A DNA stretch of 64,000 nt from Desulfobulbaceae bacterium DB1 (lineage in GTDB: Bacteria; Desulfobacterota; Desulfobulbia; Desulfobulbales; SURF-16). Positions 37,031 through 45,401 of the stretch are shown here, one piece after another. The translations under genes were made by a program, and so were the position numbers. Location: NCBI GenBank assembly GCA_001914235.1, contig MQUF01000003.1:186001-250000 (forward strand), given 5' to 3'. A model generated the notes under the pieces. That model had not been told where the DNA came from. It was given only the letters and a program-made list of their open reading frames with translations, and searched no databases. Each line of letters begins with the position of its first letter. Within the stretch, counting starts at the first letter, position 1.

Positions 37031-38161
37031 ATGAAATTCACCCCACTAAAATTTCAAGGAACATTGGCAGCAGCGGGAGTTGCCTTAATGCCTTATATTT
37101 TTTTGAAAAATACTATTTTCAAAAGTGAAGGAGAAATCTCCTTATCGAAATTATCGCTGCTGTCCGGTAGCCCTTTGGAATACGCGACCGCCTTTTTTTT
37201 AACGGCAGTCATGGGATTATTTATACTGATTCACCTTACCCTTACAGCAATCTTCCTGAAGGAACTTTTCATATGGCTGCTTCAGCCCAATGATTTCAAA
37301 GAATTAACAGAAAACCCCTTAACAAATTCAGCAATTTTTTCACCACTCATTTCATTGCCGCTGACCATGGTGGTGCTTTTTGGTCCAGTCAGTTTTTTTC
37401 TTCCTCAATTAACTGAAAACATGCAGCATTTCATGCTGCCGGCATTTCTTGTCTTCAGCTTCTTGTGGGCGATAGCGATCTCCCTTGAAATAAAAGCGGT
37501 GAAAGTTTTTTTTACAAAACCGGTTGAGCTCGAGAAGCTGAACTTTGGTTGGCTGCTTGATGTCTTGGCGCTTGGGGCAGTGTCACTATTTGGTTCAAGC
37601 TTGGCGGATTTTGCACATAACAACTTCATATCATCATCTGCCGCATTTATGGTTATGGTGACACTTTTGGTGGGGATAGCCGTTTTCCTCGTTAAAATAA
37701 CGGTGCTTTTTTACCAGCAAATTAAAGCAAAAGTAATGCCTGGGATTAATATTCTGCCGGCATATTTCTTAATCGTACCACCGATGTGCTTACTGGGATT
37801 CAGTTTCTATAAATTACTGGGATACGCGAGTAAAACCTATGGTTTTGACACAAACGCGATCTCATTCTTGATTATCGTGTTTTCATACCTGACAGCAATG
37901 AGCTGGTTTATTTTCTCAATTATCCTGTTAAGAGAATATCTGGAAAAGGAATTTCTATCGTCTGATTTTTCTCCGGCTCAATGGGGGATGGTCTGAGGTT
38001 TTGTCGGCACCCAAGTCTTGGGGACAATGATTTACAAATTATATTTCACGAACATTTTGCTCGGCGTGGTTAATTTTGCCAGTATTATATTGGTGATAAT
38101 TGTTTTTATGATAATCTTGAGAAAATTTATTGCAGCCACCATGAAACCAAAAATTGCGTAA
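37031..38161 (+). CDS. Candidate selenoprotein D: TDT/SLAC1-like membrane protein with Sec before the last helix
   Basis: A polytopic protein of 376 residues if TGA codon 322 (37994-37996) is read as Sec. About nine hydrophobic helices precede it; after it come G-F-V-G-T-Q-V-L-G-T and a final helix (L-G-V-V-N-F-A-S-I-I-L-V-I-I-V-F) to TAA at 38159-38161. The layout and the segment S-P-A-Q-W-G-M-V-U resemble the tellurite/dicarboxylate transporter (TDT) superfamily, which includes TehA, SLAC1 and the yeast sulfite exporter SSU1. I place the start at 37031; AAAAGGAG ends at 37018, abutting an alternative ATG at 37019. The gene is visibly more AT-rich than its surroundings. I have an unverified memory of a membrane (seleno)protein family called TsoY, which may be the same. 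Confidence 0.75.
38010..38022 (+). promoter_or_regulatory. SECIS-like hairpin of candidate selenoprotein D
   Basis: CCCAA (38010-38014) pairs with TTGGG (38018-38022) around the loop GTC, 13 nt after the UGA. The GU in the apical loop fits bacterial SECIS elements. Confidence 0.55.
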
Positions 38162-38169
38162 AACGCTTC

Positions 38170-38255
38170 AAGGACAGAGCCCCGGCAAGGAAAGAGGCGA
38201 ATTTTCCCGTTGACACCGGAACACTCCACCATTTTCAGGCCTCCGCTCTGTCCTT
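38170..38255. repeat. Long-range inverted repeat at the end of the selenoprotein operon
   Basis: AAGGACAGAGC (38170-38180) and GCTCTGTCCTT (38245-38255) are perfect complements 64 nt apart, with a nested GAGGC/GCCTC pair between. It lies between the convergent selenoprotein operon and the MFS gene and could serve as a bidirectional terminator; no long T tract follows. Confidence 0.55.
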
Positions 38256-38290
38256 TGCTCAACAGGGCAACTCCACTCACCCTTTTCGGG

Positions 38291-39715
38291 CTATGCCCGC
38301 ACACTCCTCCCCCTCCTGTCCTTCATTCTCCCCATTGAAAAAAGAACCCCCACCACGCACAATCCGCAGAAAAGCACCATGCTCAGATGCATGCTGGCCA
38401 GGAAATCCATCCGTGTTTCCCGGCTGACCGGGCTGTCCCCCATGAAATGGTTAAAAATAATGGTAATGAGAGTCATGCAGAGCAGCATGCCCATGGTCCT
38501 CATGGTGGCCATAAAACTTGAGGCAACACCGTAATGTTTCGGGCCGACACTGCCCATCACCGTGATCATGTTGGGAGTGGAAAAAATCCCGAATCCGATG
38601 CCCATCAGCCCCAGCATCCCCATAATCAACGGCAGAGGTGTCTGTTCATGCACCAGGGCCGCGACCCCGAGTCCGGCGGCGCAAAATCCCATGCCCAACG
38701 TTGCCAGAAGCGGCGGGGAATACCTGTCCGCCAACCGGCCGAACACCGGGGACAGAACCGCCTGAAACAGGGGTTGGATAATGAGCACCGTGCCGGCGGC
38801 CTGGGGTGAAAAACCCCGCACATACTGCAGGTACAGACTGAAAAAAAACCCGATGCCGAACGAGGCGGCGTAATTGATCAATGTGGCCAGATTACTCAGG
38901 GCAAAGACCCGGTTATGGAGCAGCAGATTCACATCCAGCATCGGCGATTTGATCCGGTATTCAAAAAACAGAAAAAACAGCAGTCCGCTGCCGCCGATAA
39001 GACCGAGTTCCACCCCCGAATTTTTCCGGTGCAGCGCACCGTAGACACAACAGCAAAGAGAGGCGCAATAAAGAAAGGTTCCGGGCCAGTCATACCGCTC
39101 GCCCCGGGCTTCCGCCCATTCCCCTTTCAGTTTCAGCAGGGCGAGAAGAAAGGCTGCCGCCTCCACCGGCACGGCACAATAAAAAATCCATCGCCACCCC
39201 AGATGGGACACCATGAAACCGGACAGAACAGGGCCGACGGACAAACCAAGATAAACGCAACCGACAATAAACCCCATGGCCCTGCCCCGCTTTGCCGGAG
39301 GAAAAACCGACGACAGGATGGCAATGCTGGTACCCGTAATCATGGCGCCGCCGCTGCCTTGAAAAAACCGGAACACAATAAGACTTTCGATGCCCTGAGC
39401 CAGGGAAACAAGCAGGGTTCCAAGGGTAAACACCCCGATCCCGAGCAAAAAGACCCGCTTTCTTCCATAAATATCCCCCATCCTGCCCGCCGGCAGCAGA
39501 AAAAGGGAAAAGGCAAGGATATAGGCGGTTTCAATAAGGCCGAGTTGCACCGCGCTGGCGGAGAATTCCCGGCCGATGGCGGGAAGGGCCACACCCACCG
39601 CCGACAGCATGAAGGGAGTCAGAAATTGCACGGCGCTGACGATAAACAAAGTAACCGCGCCGGAAATCCGGCATGAATCCGGTGTCCCCGCTTTTTGTGG
39701 GCTGCAGTTTTCCAT
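38291..39715 (-). CDS. MFS transporter, drug-efflux (DHA2/EmrB-QacA) type
   Basis: The 474-residue protein has the major facilitator pattern with probably 14 membrane helices. Between helices 2 and 3, R-M-G-D-I-Y-G-R-K-R-V-F is motif A, R-F-F-Q-G-S-G-G-A is motif B, and V-G-P-V-L-S-G (helix 5) is the antiporter motif C. Proteins of this type export drugs or organic compounds by proton antiport. It is convergent with the selenoprotein operon and shows the base composition of the rest of the window, so it is unlikely to be part of that system. The substrate is unknown. Confidence 0.85.
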   Translation of the reverse strand: MENCSPQKAGTPDSCRISGAVTLFIVSAVQFLTPFMLSAVGVALPAIGREFSASAVQLGLIETAYILAFSLFLLPAGRMGDIYGRKRVFLLGIGVFTLGTLLVSLAQGIESLIVFRFFQGSGGAMITGTSIAILSSVFPPAKRGRAMGFIVGCVYLGLSVGPVLSGFMVSHLGWRWIFYCAVPVEAAAFLLALLKLKGEWAEARGERYDWPGTFLYCASLCCCVYGALHRKNSGVELGLIGGSGLLFFLFFEYRIKSPMLDVNLLLHNRVFALSNLATLINYAASFGIGFFFSLYLQYVRGFSPQAAGTVLIIQPLFQAVLSPVFGRLADRYSPPLLATLGMGFCAAGLGVAALVHEQTPLPLIMGMLGLMGIGFGIFSTPNMITVMGSVGPKHYGVASSFMATMRTMGMLLCMTLITIIFNHFMGDSPVSRETRMDFLASMHLSMVLFCGLCVVGVLFSMGRMKDRRGRSVRA

Positions 39716-40138
39716 GGTGTCCTAATTGTTATCGCTCCAAAGCCCTGATCGCCACGTCAAAGCCTTGAGACGGTTCTTGCAATGGTCCTCAAACCGTTCT
39801 TTCCGACTAATACACGTTCCGCAGTGGTTTCGAAAGAAAGAATCGCCGGCTGGTTTGCGGTGAACAGCAAGCACGGGCTATTCAAGAAAGTCCTCGCAGG
39901 GATAAGAGGTGGGGTGATGCCATGCGAAAGAGTGGGAGCGGGAGGTACGTGCCGATTCCAGACAGGAGCAGGCAAGGAAACGCACTGCCGTTTTGTTATC
40001 CGAAATGCAATTTCAATTCACATTTTTTTCTTGTTATTCTCTACAGTTACAGCAAAAAAAGTGCGACAGAAAAACCGACGGAACAGCAGCCGCCTTTCCG
40101 GAATCCGTCATGCCGGCCCGTTGCGAGAGTGCCGCACA
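39716..40138. other. Intergenic region upstream of the MFS gene
   Basis: About 420 nt between the MFS gene and the end of the lipoprotein cluster, which is transcribed toward it. A plus-strand open frame at 39782-40285 crosses into the next gene and has no protein-like features. No RNA gene or clear terminator was recognised. Confidence 0.45.
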
Positions 40139-40762
40139 TCACATCGTTGCCACATAGCGGGCGCCGGCCATCACATCCGCCATGTCAAGCGCGACATGGG
40201 CCAGCATATTGACCGAGACCTGCGCCCCTTCCGACGGACGAACAGGGGGAACGGAAAAAACCGAGCTCAGCCGGTGCAACAATGAAACATCAGGATGCAG
40301 CATCTTCTGGTCCAGCGCCTGCTGAATATACCACATCGTGTCACCACTGGTGACATGAATCAACCGCACAGCCAGGTCAACCCGTCCGCCGCCCATGTTC
40401 GTGCCGCTGAGCAGGGTATGCACCTGACCGGCCAGAACAAAATCCACCCCGGCCTCCTTGCCGAGACGGATCGCTTCTTCCAGGGAACCGTAATGAGTCT
40501 TTTCGAGCTTTACCCGTTGAAACGCCTGTTTGCCGAGCAGAACGTCCTGAAACAAGGCGGCGACACTCTCTCCCTGCCGGATATCGATGCCCTCCGGCAC
40601 AAGAAACGGCGGAATAACCACCGACTTCTTGCTCAGATCGGTCGCCGACACGGGATGGATATAAACCACCGGGGAGCCGGTCGTCACCTCCGCCCTTTCC
40701 TGGTTGTGCCAGGCACAGCCGCCTGCCAGCAAAAATATGATCAGTATCAGATAACGCGCCAT
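40139..40762 (-). CDS. Lipoprotein of the FlgO-like gene cluster
   Basis: A 207-residue protein with a short lipoprotein signal (L-L-A-G-G-C, Cys16). The body has alternating strands and helices with V-V-I-P-P-F, V-D-F-V-L-A-G-Q-V and V-D-L-A-V-R-L-I, a pattern like the N-terminal domain of TolB or of outer-membrane assembly lipoproteins that assess a periplasmic state. It is the last gene of a five-gene minus-strand cluster of exported proteins. A relation to flagellar H/T-ring accessory proteins is suggested only by the neighbouring FlgO-like genes. Confidence 0.6.
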   Translation of the reverse strand: MARYLILIIFLLAGGCAWHNQERAEVTTGSPVVYIHPVSATDLSKKSVVIPPFLVPEGIDIRQGESVAALFQDVLLGKQAFQRVKLEKTHYGSLEEAIRLGKEAGVDFVLAGQVHTLLSGTNMGGGRVDLAVRLIHVTSGDTMWYIQQALDQKMLHPDVSLLHRLSSVFSVPPVRPSEGAQVSVNMLAHVALDMADVMAGARYVATM

Positions 40763-40818
40763 CTTTGCTCCTTATTCACGGAATCGATGAATCCGCGAAA
40801 ACTCCGAAAATGCGGCCA

Positions 40819-41466
40819 TCACCTTTCGTACACCGACATGGCACCGCTGCCGCCGCCGTCATTTGCCGCCAGAAGAAAATCGACATTGGCGCTTCGTTCA
40901 ATTTCAAGCCCGGCGACCGACAAAACCTCCGACGAATCCGCTCCAACCATCTTCACATTGAGAATCACCGTGCGCGGCGTGACCGAGTAGGTGCCGACGA
41001 TTATGGCCTGGGCCTCTTCGTCATGCGCCACCAAAGAAGCATCCCGGGTCAGCATCAGTTCGCCGGTGTCATTTTTCACATACAATCCCTGGGCCTTCCT
41101 GATTTCGGCAATGCGGAATCCCTGCTTAAAAAGACTGGCGGATAAACCCTCCGTCAAGGCACGGCCGAGGCCTGACGACTGGTAGAGATCGTCAAGACTG
41201 ACAAACGTGGTCAAAATGAGGCGCTCCCCGCGAGGTGCGCCCGGTCCCCTGTTGACCACCAACTGCCTGGCCAGATTATCACCGAAGCCGAAGAAATCGG
41301 GACTGGCAAGAGAAACCGTGCCGCCGTTTCCGGAAACCGCGCACCCGGCCAGTATCATGATCAGCCCCCCCGTCATCACGGCAAGGACGGCAGAAAAAAA
41401 CCGCGCGCCCGGCAAATGTTGCCTGGCGCAGCAGGCGATCTTTGCTTTATTTTGTTTTCCCAGCAT
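40819..41466 (-). CDS. FlgO-family outer membrane lipoprotein
   Basis: The 215-residue protein has a lipoprotein signal ending in I-L-A-G-C (Cys42 of the longest frame). The FlgO domain follows: R-L-I-L-T-T-F-V-S-L-D-D-L-Y-Q-S-S-G-L-G-R, M-L-T-R-D-A and A-Q-A-I-I-V-G-T-Y-S-V. In Vibrio, FlgO is an outer-membrane lipoprotein needed for the flagellar T ring. It is a paralogue of the protein encoded at 41879-42652, sharing the F-V-(S/N)-L-(D/N)-x-L-Y motif. The true start may be internal, since residues 1-20 are polar. Confidence 0.7.
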   Translation of the reverse strand: MLGKQNKAKIACCARQHLPGARFFSAVLAVMTGGLIMILAGCAVSGNGGTVSLASPDFFGFGDNLARQLVVNRGPGAPRGERLILTTFVSLDDLYQSSGLGRALTEGLSASLFKQGFRIAEIRKAQGLYVKNDTGELMLTRDASLVAHDEEAQAIIVGTYSVTPRTVILNVKMVGADSSEVLSVAGLEIERSANVDFLLAANDGGGSGAMSVYER

Positions 41467-41494
41467 GACACAACCTCATTTTGTCTGAAAACCC

Positions 41495-41863
41495 TTACCG
41501 GCCCTCAAGGATCAGCCGTTCCGCCCGGCGCAGCCCGTCAACGGCATCCGCATAAAGGCCCGGCGATGCCGCGGCTGACGCGGCATAGGCGAACTGCTGC
41601 CGGGCCAGCTCATAGCGAAATTCCTCCATATAGCGAAGCCCCTGCTGATAACAGAGCCCGGCATATTTATCCATGTTTCGCTGCCCATCGCCGGAAAAAT
41701 GCTGCGGCGCGCTTTCGGGCGGCAGCAGCGAACAGGCCGGGATCGCCGGCAAGAGCAGGGCCAGACCAAGAAGAAGCAGGAAGCGGAAAGCTTGCGCCGC
41801 TGCCCGTTTTTTCCCCGTCCGCGCCTTCTTTTTATTCCGGAAAAGATTACAGAGATATGTCAT
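41495..41863 (-). CDS. Small lipoprotein between two FlgO-like genes
   Basis: A 122-residue protein with a basic N-terminus, a hydrophobic segment L-L-L-L-G-L-A-L-L-L-P and a lipobox-like P-A-C-S. The mature part is helical with Y-M-E-E-F-R-Y-E-L-A-R-Q-Q-F-A-Y-A-A-S-A-A, similar to a single TPR. Position in the cluster suggests an outer-membrane assembly partner of the FlgO-like proteins. No family was recognised. Confidence 0.55.
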   Translation of the reverse strand: MTYLCNLFRNKKKARTGKKRAAAQAFRFLLLLGLALLLPAIPACSLLPPESAPQHFSGDGQRNMDKYAGLCYQQGLRYMEEFRYELARQQFAYAASAAASPGLYADAVDGLRRAERLILEGR

Positions 41864-41878
41864 ACCATGATCCTCTTC

Positions 41879-42652
41879 TTATTGATTCTCTTCTTGTTGC
41901 TCTTCAGGGGCAATTTCCGCAAAATTCCGCAATGCCACAGAGGCGCCCCGCCGGGGCGGCGTTGACTCGTCCTGCAAAAAACCGCAGATCAGATCATCCA
42001 TCTGCAGCGCAATCGAACCGCTGGACAAAACAAGGCCGTTTGACTGCTGCAGCAGCCTGGCGTTGATGATCACCTGTCCGTTGCTGATGGTATACGTGCC
42101 CACCACAACCGCCTGGGCGTTCTGAACATAACTGAGTTCCGCCATATCCCGGGACAGCCCGTATTCGCCGTAACCCTCCAGAATCTGGATGGACGGCGTC
42201 ATCCGAATATCGATCACCTCGATGCCGGACCGCTGCATCTCGCTTATCATCTGCTCCGCCATGACCCGCCCGAAGCCTGATGTCCGATAAAGATGATTCA
42301 AATTGACAAAGGTGGTGACCACTATCCGATACTCATCGCCGATCGGCTCTTCAGCACGGTCGAGCAGCTGCCGGGTCAGTTCCCGAACCTTCAGCTTCAG
42401 CTCAACAGCCTGTTCAGCGGGAAGAGGGCCAAGCTTCTTTTCCCTGGTAAAAAAATCCTGCACACCGGCAAAGAAATCTCCCATCACATCCTGCCTGTCC
42501 GGCACCCGCCCACTCCGATAGGAATACTCAACCGGCACGGACCGGGAATAATCAAATCCATTCACAGCAGGAGGGAACAAACGGCTTTCCGCACAAAGAG
42601 AATTGGTCTGAAGGCCGACCACAACCAAGAAAATTACCGGAATAAACCTCAT
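41879..42652 (-). CDS. FlgO-family exported protein
   Basis: Translation from 42652 is supported by AAAGGAGGGCG just upstream and gives a 257-residue protein with a signal peptide (M-R-F-I-P-V-I-F-L-V-V-V-G). The FlgO domain is clear: I-V-V-T-T-F-V-N-L-N-H-L-Y-R-T-S-G-F-G-R, L-S-R-D-M-A-E-L and A-Q-A-V-V-V-G-T-Y-T-I. There is no lipobox; the cleavage site is probably near C-A-E. A charged tail rich in Glu and Gln ends the protein. It is the larger paralogue of the 40819-41466 product. Confidence 0.72.
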   Translation of the reverse strand: MRFIPVIFLVVVGLQTNSLCAESRLFPPAVNGFDYSRSVPVEYSYRSGRVPDRQDVMGDFFAGVQDFFTREKKLGPLPAEQAVELKLKVRELTRQLLDRAEEPIGDEYRIVVTTFVNLNHLYRTSGFGRVMAEQMISEMQRSGIEVIDIRMTPSIQILEGYGEYGLSRDMAELSYVQNAQAVVVGTYTISNGQVIINARLLQQSNGLVLSSGSIALQMDDLICGFLQDESTPPRRGASVALRNFAEIAPEEQQEENQ

Positions 42653-42671
42653 CACGCCCTCCTTTCTCGTC

Positions 42672-42935
42672 TCACTTTTTGCACGCCATGGCTCCTTCAT
42701 CACATTGCAAATCGCCGCTTGCGCCATATTCCCAGCCGGATGAGGCGGAAGCCGCACCGCCATTTCCACAGACAGGAGACGACTCGGACGGATAGATCAC
42801 CGGAATACACCCGCCATCGGAAGCTCCCTGCGACCGTATACCGACACTTTCCGCCAGTTGCGAAGTAAGCTGCGCGTCACGCGCACAGCCTCCGAGAAAA
42901 ACCAGGCACAAAACAATGACCATATTTTTTTTCAT
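42672..42935 (-). CDS. Small cysteine-containing lipoprotein
   Basis: The 87-residue product starts at 42935 with AAGG 5 nt upstream. It has a lipoprotein signal (V-F-L-G-G-C-A-R, lipidated Cys16) and a mature part with Gly/Ser-rich stretches and four further cysteines (G-G-C-I, P-V-C-G, Q-C-D-E, A-C-K-K) that could form disulfides. It is the first gene of the minus-strand lipoprotein cluster, 19 nt before the FlgO-like gene. No family was recognised. Confidence 0.55.
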   Translation of the reverse strand: MKKNMVIVLCLVFLGGCARDAQLTSQLAESVGIRSQGASDGGCIPVIYPSESSPVCGNGGAASASSGWEYGASGDLQCDEGAMACKK

Positions 42936-43414
42936 TTTCGCCTTCACGCTTTCTTCCGTCAAAAAAACGGCACTCTGCCAATTTATCAACATCTCATGGG
43001 CCGACATCTTCCTTTACAAGGAAAATATTACCTAGTTGTCGGCAACCTCTTCCCATATTGCCGCAGTTTCCGGGGAAAGACCGGAATCCATGCCCCGTTT
43101 TCCGGGATCAATCCGCCGGTTGCGGCAATTTCTCCACAGCCTCATCGGGGAATTAAGCATTTTCCGTGCCGTTATGTGTTCGCCGGCAGCCTGCGGTTGC
43201 CGGCACCAAAAAATGACCTCCCGCTAAAAAGAACGCCTCACTTCAGTTGATGACGAATTTTTTCCTGGTACCGGAATCCGCGAAAAACCGGCTCTCCATT
43301 TGCACGAATGGACCGGAAAAGTTAAAACTTCTTGCCAAAAAAGTGAAAGCGATTATATTTAACAGGTTTAAAGTTCAAATTATCAGCAACTATTCAGGGA
43401 GGCGCTGTAAAATT
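42936..43414. other. Divergent intergenic region upstream of rpoZ
   Basis: About 480 nt. A hairpin GCCGGCA/TGCCGGC lies at 43182-43204. A promoter candidate for rpoZ, TTGCCA (43332-43337) and TATATT (43354-43359) with a 16-nt spacer, lies at the right end. Open frames here look spurious. Confidence 0.4.
43332..43359 (+). promoter_or_regulatory. Predicted promoter of the rpoZ-dnaJ-moaC unit
   Basis: TTGCCA (43332-43337), a 16-nt spacer, and TATATT (43354-43359). It would give a leader of about 50 nt to the rpoZ start at 43415. Confidence 0.45.
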
Positions 43415-43678
43415 ATGGCACGTATTACTGTTGAAGACTGTCTGAGCCGAATAGGCAATGAAAACCGCTTTATGTTGATTCATCTGGCGGTTTCCAGGGT
43501 CAAGCAGCACCGCAACGGCCAGCAGTATCTCGTCAAGGGCAAGAACAAGGAAGCCGTCATGTCCCTGCGGGAAATAGCCGCGGGCAAAGTGAATTTTGAT
43601 AATATTGCCGATTTCAACAAAAAAACGGCAGCCGAAAAAAAGGTGATCATCGAGCCTTCCCTGGATGCAGACGCTTAA
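43415..43678 (+). CDS. rpoZ: DNA-directed RNA polymerase omega subunit
   Basis: The 87-residue protein begins M-A-R-I-T-V-E-D-C-L, the common omega start, followed by N-R-F-M-L-I-H-L-A-V-S-R-V-K-Q and K-E-A-V-M-S-L-R-E-I-A-A-G-K, with an acidic C-terminus. Omega promotes RNA polymerase assembly and the ppGpp response. The start at 43415 fits the family; the frame upstream is not conserved in character. dnaJ follows 23 nt later. Confidence 0.9.
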   Translation: MARITVEDCLSRIGNENRFMLIHLAVSRVKQHRNGQQYLVKGKNKEAVMSLREIAAGKVNFDNIADFNKKTAAEKKVIIEPSLDADA

Positions 43679-43701
43679 TGCAACAACCGACCGCATAACA
43701 G

Positions 43702-44814
43702 ATGGAAACAGATTATTACGATATTCTTGGTGTCGCCAGAACCGCATCAGCCGATGAGATCAAAAAAGCCTATCGAAAACAGGCGATGAAATATCATCCG
43801 GACAAGAATCCGGGGAACAAGGACGCGGAAGAAAAATTCAAAGCCGCGGCCGAGGCGTATGAGGTCCTGCGCGACCTGGACAAACGGAAAATTTACGACA
43901 GATACGGCAAGGAAGGACTTCGCAACAGCGGATACAGCGGCCCGGGCAATTTTGAAGATATTTTTTCAAGTTTCGGTGATATTTTCGGCGATCTGTTCGG
44001 TTTCAGCGGCGGCGGAGGCAGACGCCGCAGCCAAGGACCGATGCAGGGCAACGATCTCCGTTATGACCTGACCATTTCCTTTATGGATGCGGTTCACGGC
44101 ATTGAAAAGGAAATCGACATCACCAAGCGCGAAACCTGCTGGACCTGTGAAGGAAGCGGCATCCGTCCCGGTTGCAAGAACAAGACCTGTCCCGCTTGCC
44201 ATGGGTCTGGCCAGATCACCCGTTCCCAGGGATTCTTCAGCATCCGCACTCCTTGCCCGGAATGCCAGGGCCAGGGCGAAATCGTCACGGATCCCTGCAA
44301 CGACTGTCACGGCAGCGGCCTGGTGCGCAAGAGTAAAAAAGTTTCCCTGAAAATACCCGCCGGGGTGGATACCGGGGCCCGCATGCGCCTGCGGGGCGAA
44401 GGAGAAGGCGGACGGAAAGGCGGCCCGAGCGGCGACCTGTATGTTGTGATCCATGTTGAACCGCATAATTTCTTCCAGCGGGACGGAGACCTCATCTACT
44501 GCGAACTGCCGCTCTCCATGACCCAGGCGGCCTTGGGGTGTTCTCTTGCCGTGCCGACCATACACGGGGAAAAAAATCTGTCAATTCCCAAAGGCACCCA
44601 GCCCGGACACACTTTCAGGATTGAAGGTGAAGGAGTTCCCAGTCTGCGCGGCCACGGCAAGGGGGACATGGTGGTGGAAATCAAAGTCATTATCCCCACC
44701 AAGTTGAGCAAACGTCAGGAAGAGTTGCTCAAGGAGTTTGCCGAACTTGAATCCGGCGAAGAGGAAAACCACAGCGAGGGCTTTTTCAAAAAACTCTTCT
44801 CCGGCAACCTGTAA
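43702..44814 (+). CDS. dnaJ: Chaperone protein DnaJ
   Basis: A complete type I DnaJ of 370 residues: J domain with Y-Y-D-I-L-G-V and K-Y-H-P-D-K-N, a Gly/Phe-rich region (near 75-110), four CxxCxGxG zinc repeats ([32 protein letters not shown]) and the C-terminal substrate-binding domain. It delivers clients to DnaK and stimulates its ATPase. No dnaK or grpE is adjacent. Confidence 0.96.
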   Translation: METDYYDILGVARTASADEIKKAYRKQAMKYHPDKNPGNKDAEEKFKAAAEAYEVLRDLDKRKIYDRYGKEGLRNSGYSGPGNFEDIFSSFGDIFGDLFGFSGGGGRRRSQGPMQGNDLRYDLTISFMDAVHGIEKEIDITKRETCWTCEGSGIRPGCKNKTCPACHGSGQITRSQGFFSIRTPCPECQGQGEIVTDPCNDCHGSGLVRKSKKVSLKIPAGVDTGARMRLRGEGEGGRKGGPSGDLYVVIHVEPHNFFQRDGDLIYCELPLSMTQAALGCSLAVPTIHGEKNLSIPKGTQPGHTFRIEGEGVPSLRGHGKGDMVVEIKVIIPTKLSKRQEELLKEFAELESGEEENHSEGFFKKLFSGNL

Positions 44815-44817
44815 ACA

Positions 44818-45330
44818 ATGAACGCATCCGTTGCGGAATTGATGAACGAAAAAAAACAATTCAGCCATTTCGACCAAACCGGAAATGCTCGCATGGTTGA
44901 TGTCAGCCACAAAACGGACACGATTCGCCAGGCAACCGCCGAGGGAAAGGTCCGTATGTCGCCCGAGTGCTTTCAGCTTCTCCGCAGCGCGTCCATTGCC
45001 AAGGGAGATGTTCTCGGGGTGGCGAGGCTGGCGGGCATCATGGCCGCCAAAAAAGTCGACGACCTCATTCCGCTGACCCATCCGCTGCCGATTACCAAGG
45101 CTGATATTGATTTCAGCCTGGATGAAGAAAAAAGCACGATACGCATCACTGCCACTGTCGGCATAACCGGCAAAACAGGAGTCGAGATGGAAGCCCTGAC
45201 CGCGGTTTCGATCGCCGCCTTGACCATTTACGACATGTGCAAGGCAGTGGACAAAGGGATGGTAATCGACGATATCAGACTGTTGTCAAAATCGGGTGGA
45301 AAAAGCGGGCTTTACGAGCGAAAGGAATAG
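44818..45330 (+). CDS. moaC: Cyclic pyranopterin monophosphate synthase MoaC
   Basis: A 170-residue Moa[39 protein letters not shown] and [13 protein letters not shown]. It converts the MoaA product into cPMP in molybdenum cofactor synthesis. It starts 3 nt after dnaJ, so it is translated from the same message. An internal ATG at 44842 would also fit. No other moa gene is nearby. Confidence 0.94.
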   Translation: MNASVAELMNEKKQFSHFDQTGNARMVDVSHKTDTIRQATAEGKVRMSPECFQLLRSASIAKGDVLGVARLAGIMAAKKVDDLIPLTHPLPITKADIDFSLDEEKSTIRITATVGITGKTGVEMEALTAVSIAALTIYDMCKAVDKGMVIDDIRLLSKSGGKSGLYERKE

Positions 45331-45401
45331 TCCGCACGCAGCTCTTTTTTTCATCAGCACCATAGCTACCAAAGCAGCACCATTGATTGGAGATCAAAGC
45401 C

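Noticed and set aside
39782-40285. 167-codon plus-strand frame
   Set aside because: It runs into the lipoprotein gene on the other strand and has no recognisable features.
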